From Tilletia caries (Eukaryota; Basidiomycota; Exobasidiomycetes; Tilletiales; Tilletiaceae): a stretch of DNA of 64,000 bases. The translations under genes were made by a program, and so were the position numbers. Location of the stretch: the NCBI GenBank assembly GCA_032718865.1, contig JALUTQ010000027.1:806001-870000 (forward strand). The letters are read 5' to 3'. Positions within the stretch are counted from its first letter, which is position 1; each line of letters begins with the position of its first letter. This document shows positions 63,001 to 64,000 of the stretch, in pieces. The notes beneath the pieces were generated by a model. That model saw only the letters and a program-made list of their open reading frames with translations, made no database searches and had not been told where the DNA came from.

Positions 63001-63143
63001 TCTCCATGTTCTGGGAACTTCTTGAGGATCTGGTCGGCTGTCTTGATGCCGAGCCTGAACTTGCGCTTCTCGTAGTCTTGCAGGAGGTTCGCGAACAGGA
63101 CGCGCTCCTTCGTGGGAAGCGCGGCTGGTCTCTTGGGCGGCAT
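60027..63143 (-). CDS. NAA15: NatA N-terminal acetyltransferase auxiliary subunit Naa15
   Basis: Scaffold that anchors the catalytic Naa10 to the ribosome for co-translational acetylation of Ser-, Ala-, Thr- and Gly-starting proteins. Six exons (63143-62808, 62738-62381, 62312-61438, 61360-60781, 60698-60349, 60245-60027) give 905 residues, near the family's 850-900. The TPR superhelix starts at once: LLQDYEKRKFRLGIKTADQIL, FPEHGETLAMKGLL, LRFDLSSFICWHALGIIYR, then RPKDVITYLARF, NPEQKTYVHGLL, and DQMDFHTYCLRKVTLRGYI, the most conserved Naa15 block. Residues about 560-645 are a Lys/Ala-rich helix (KAAKKAKKAEAKAAEDAAA) matching the basic, ribosome-facing segment of the family. The start MPPKRPAALPTKER is the canonical type. 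Confidence 0.95.
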
Positions 63144-64000
63144 GGCTGCAGGCGAGGCGCGCGTTGGGGAGGGAGTGATCTGCGCTGAGCGTCAAGGCGA
63201 TGAGGAAGGCACTTGCGATGTCTGAGCTTCTTCTTGGCTGCGAAGGTGGGTGCGAGGAAGAGAGAGAGAGTCTCACGCACGGGTGTTACTCCAAAATGAG
63301 ACCCCTCATTTTCAGTCTCGCTCACTTTCCAAAAACCTGACCTTCGGGAAGAGCGAGAAGCCGAACAAGGCGGGACAGGCGGCGGACGCCGGACAGCACC
63401 GCATAACATTTGGACCGCTTGACCGCCCACAATCGTCTGTGAAAACGGCGAATGAGCGAGCGGTCGACTTGGCGCCTGGCGGGCAGACACGGAAGAGCAG
63501 CAAGCGACGCCTGGCTGCCATCGCCGCGGAACAGCGCGATCGAACTTCGATGGAGTGCGCACGTGAGCGGAGTGAAGTGCGAATGAGGGTGAGACGGGGA
63601 TAAGTGCAAGATACCCCATCGGATATACTCCAGAACGCCGAGACTTTCCAAAATCAGGCTCGAACAAAAAGGGGCGCCCCTTCCGAACTCACTCACTCGC
63701 ACAGTCGCATCGGCAGCTGAGTCGGGTCACGCGCAGGGAAATCAACATTGCTACAGGCGTTGCTGGACATGCTGGCGGATCGTACGATGGTATTGCGGTG
63801 GATGCACGGCTCACTGCGCTATGTGTGGGCGCAGTTGCAACCACTGGTGACTGGACAGGAAATGAGATCGGTCGAAGTTGAAAGAGGGCCGAGGGGGAAA
63901 AACAACGCAACGGATGGGCTGTTCCCAGACTCGGCGCTGCTGGGTCTCGAGCCAGCGGGCGAGGGGGTCTCGATGCTGGGGAGTGGATCGGAGGTGAGAC
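63144..64000. other. Upstream region of Naa15 to window end
   Basis: About 860 bp. GC-rich with AGAGAGAGAG near 63260. Several frames stay open to the window edge but none shows a family motif I trust, so a gene may begin just outside. No repeat or RNA gene seen. Confidence 0.35.

Noticed and set aside
63730..64000. Walker-A-like AGKSTLLQALL on the plus strand near the window end, suggesting an ABC transporter
   Set aside because: The flanking residues do not continue as an ABC domain, a stop lies eight codons upstream of the motif, and another frame is equally open. Probably chance.

Overview
The window is nuclear DNA of a filamentous or yeast-like fungus, very probably a basidiomycete. Genes are intron-rich, with short (about 60-100 bp) introns that mostly open GTGAGT and close CAG. 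Housekeeping genes are fungal in type (Cft2, Pex11, Rsm22, haspin, Cwc25, Rpb2, Naa15), leaders are CT-rich, and the transposons (Helitron, KDZ, PIF/Harbinger, hAT MITEs) are typical of basidiomycetes. I cannot name the species; Ustilaginomycotina or Pucciniomycotina is only a guess.

Layout. 1-16 kb: a compact housekeeping block, all on the + strand: the 3' end of a lysophosphatidate acyltransferase, the 3'-end-processing factor CPSF2/Cft2, peroxisomal Pex11, a GPI-type Ser/Thr-rich wall protein, and a 1,619-residue fusion of mitoribosome factor Rsm22 with a MidA/NDUFAF7-type methyltransferase. 16.7-27 kb: a Helitron-like island bounded by about 125-bp inverted repeats. Its Rep half (minus strand, frameshifted and split by a 788-bp hAT-type MITE) and its helicase half (plus strand) are divergent. 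29-43.6 kb: a second housekeeping block: secreted ferritin-like protein, mitochondrial uL1, haspin kinase, Cwc25, and RPB2, whose protein carries an in-frame 407-residue intein. 43.8-54.6 kb: a nested transposon nest. A KDZ-superfamily element (transposase on minus, accessory gene on plus) was hit by two different hAT-type MITEs, one of which was itself hit by a complete 3.9-kb PIF/Harbinger element (DDE transposase plus Myb/SANT-like protein). Target-site duplications at each junction give the order of insertion. 55-63 kb: a signal-peptided amine oxidase, a 4-coumarate-CoA-ligase-like enzyme ending in the peroxisomal signal AKL, and the NatA subunit Naa15.

Functionally the host genes are unlinked core functions (mRNA 3' processing, splicing, transcription, chromatin phosphorylation, mitochondrial translation, peroxisomes, N-terminal acetylation). 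The main novelty lies in two protein-level oddities (RPB2 intein; Rsm22-MidA fusion with an internal presequence-like stretch) and in the readable transposon stratigraphy. Exon joins of the host genes were checked by hand for frame: summed exon lengths of CPSF2, Pex11, Rsm22-MidA, the ferritin-like gene, uL1m, haspin, Cwc25, RPB2 and Naa15 are all multiples of three. By contrast, four of the transposon genes show single-base shifts, most of them at homopolymers.
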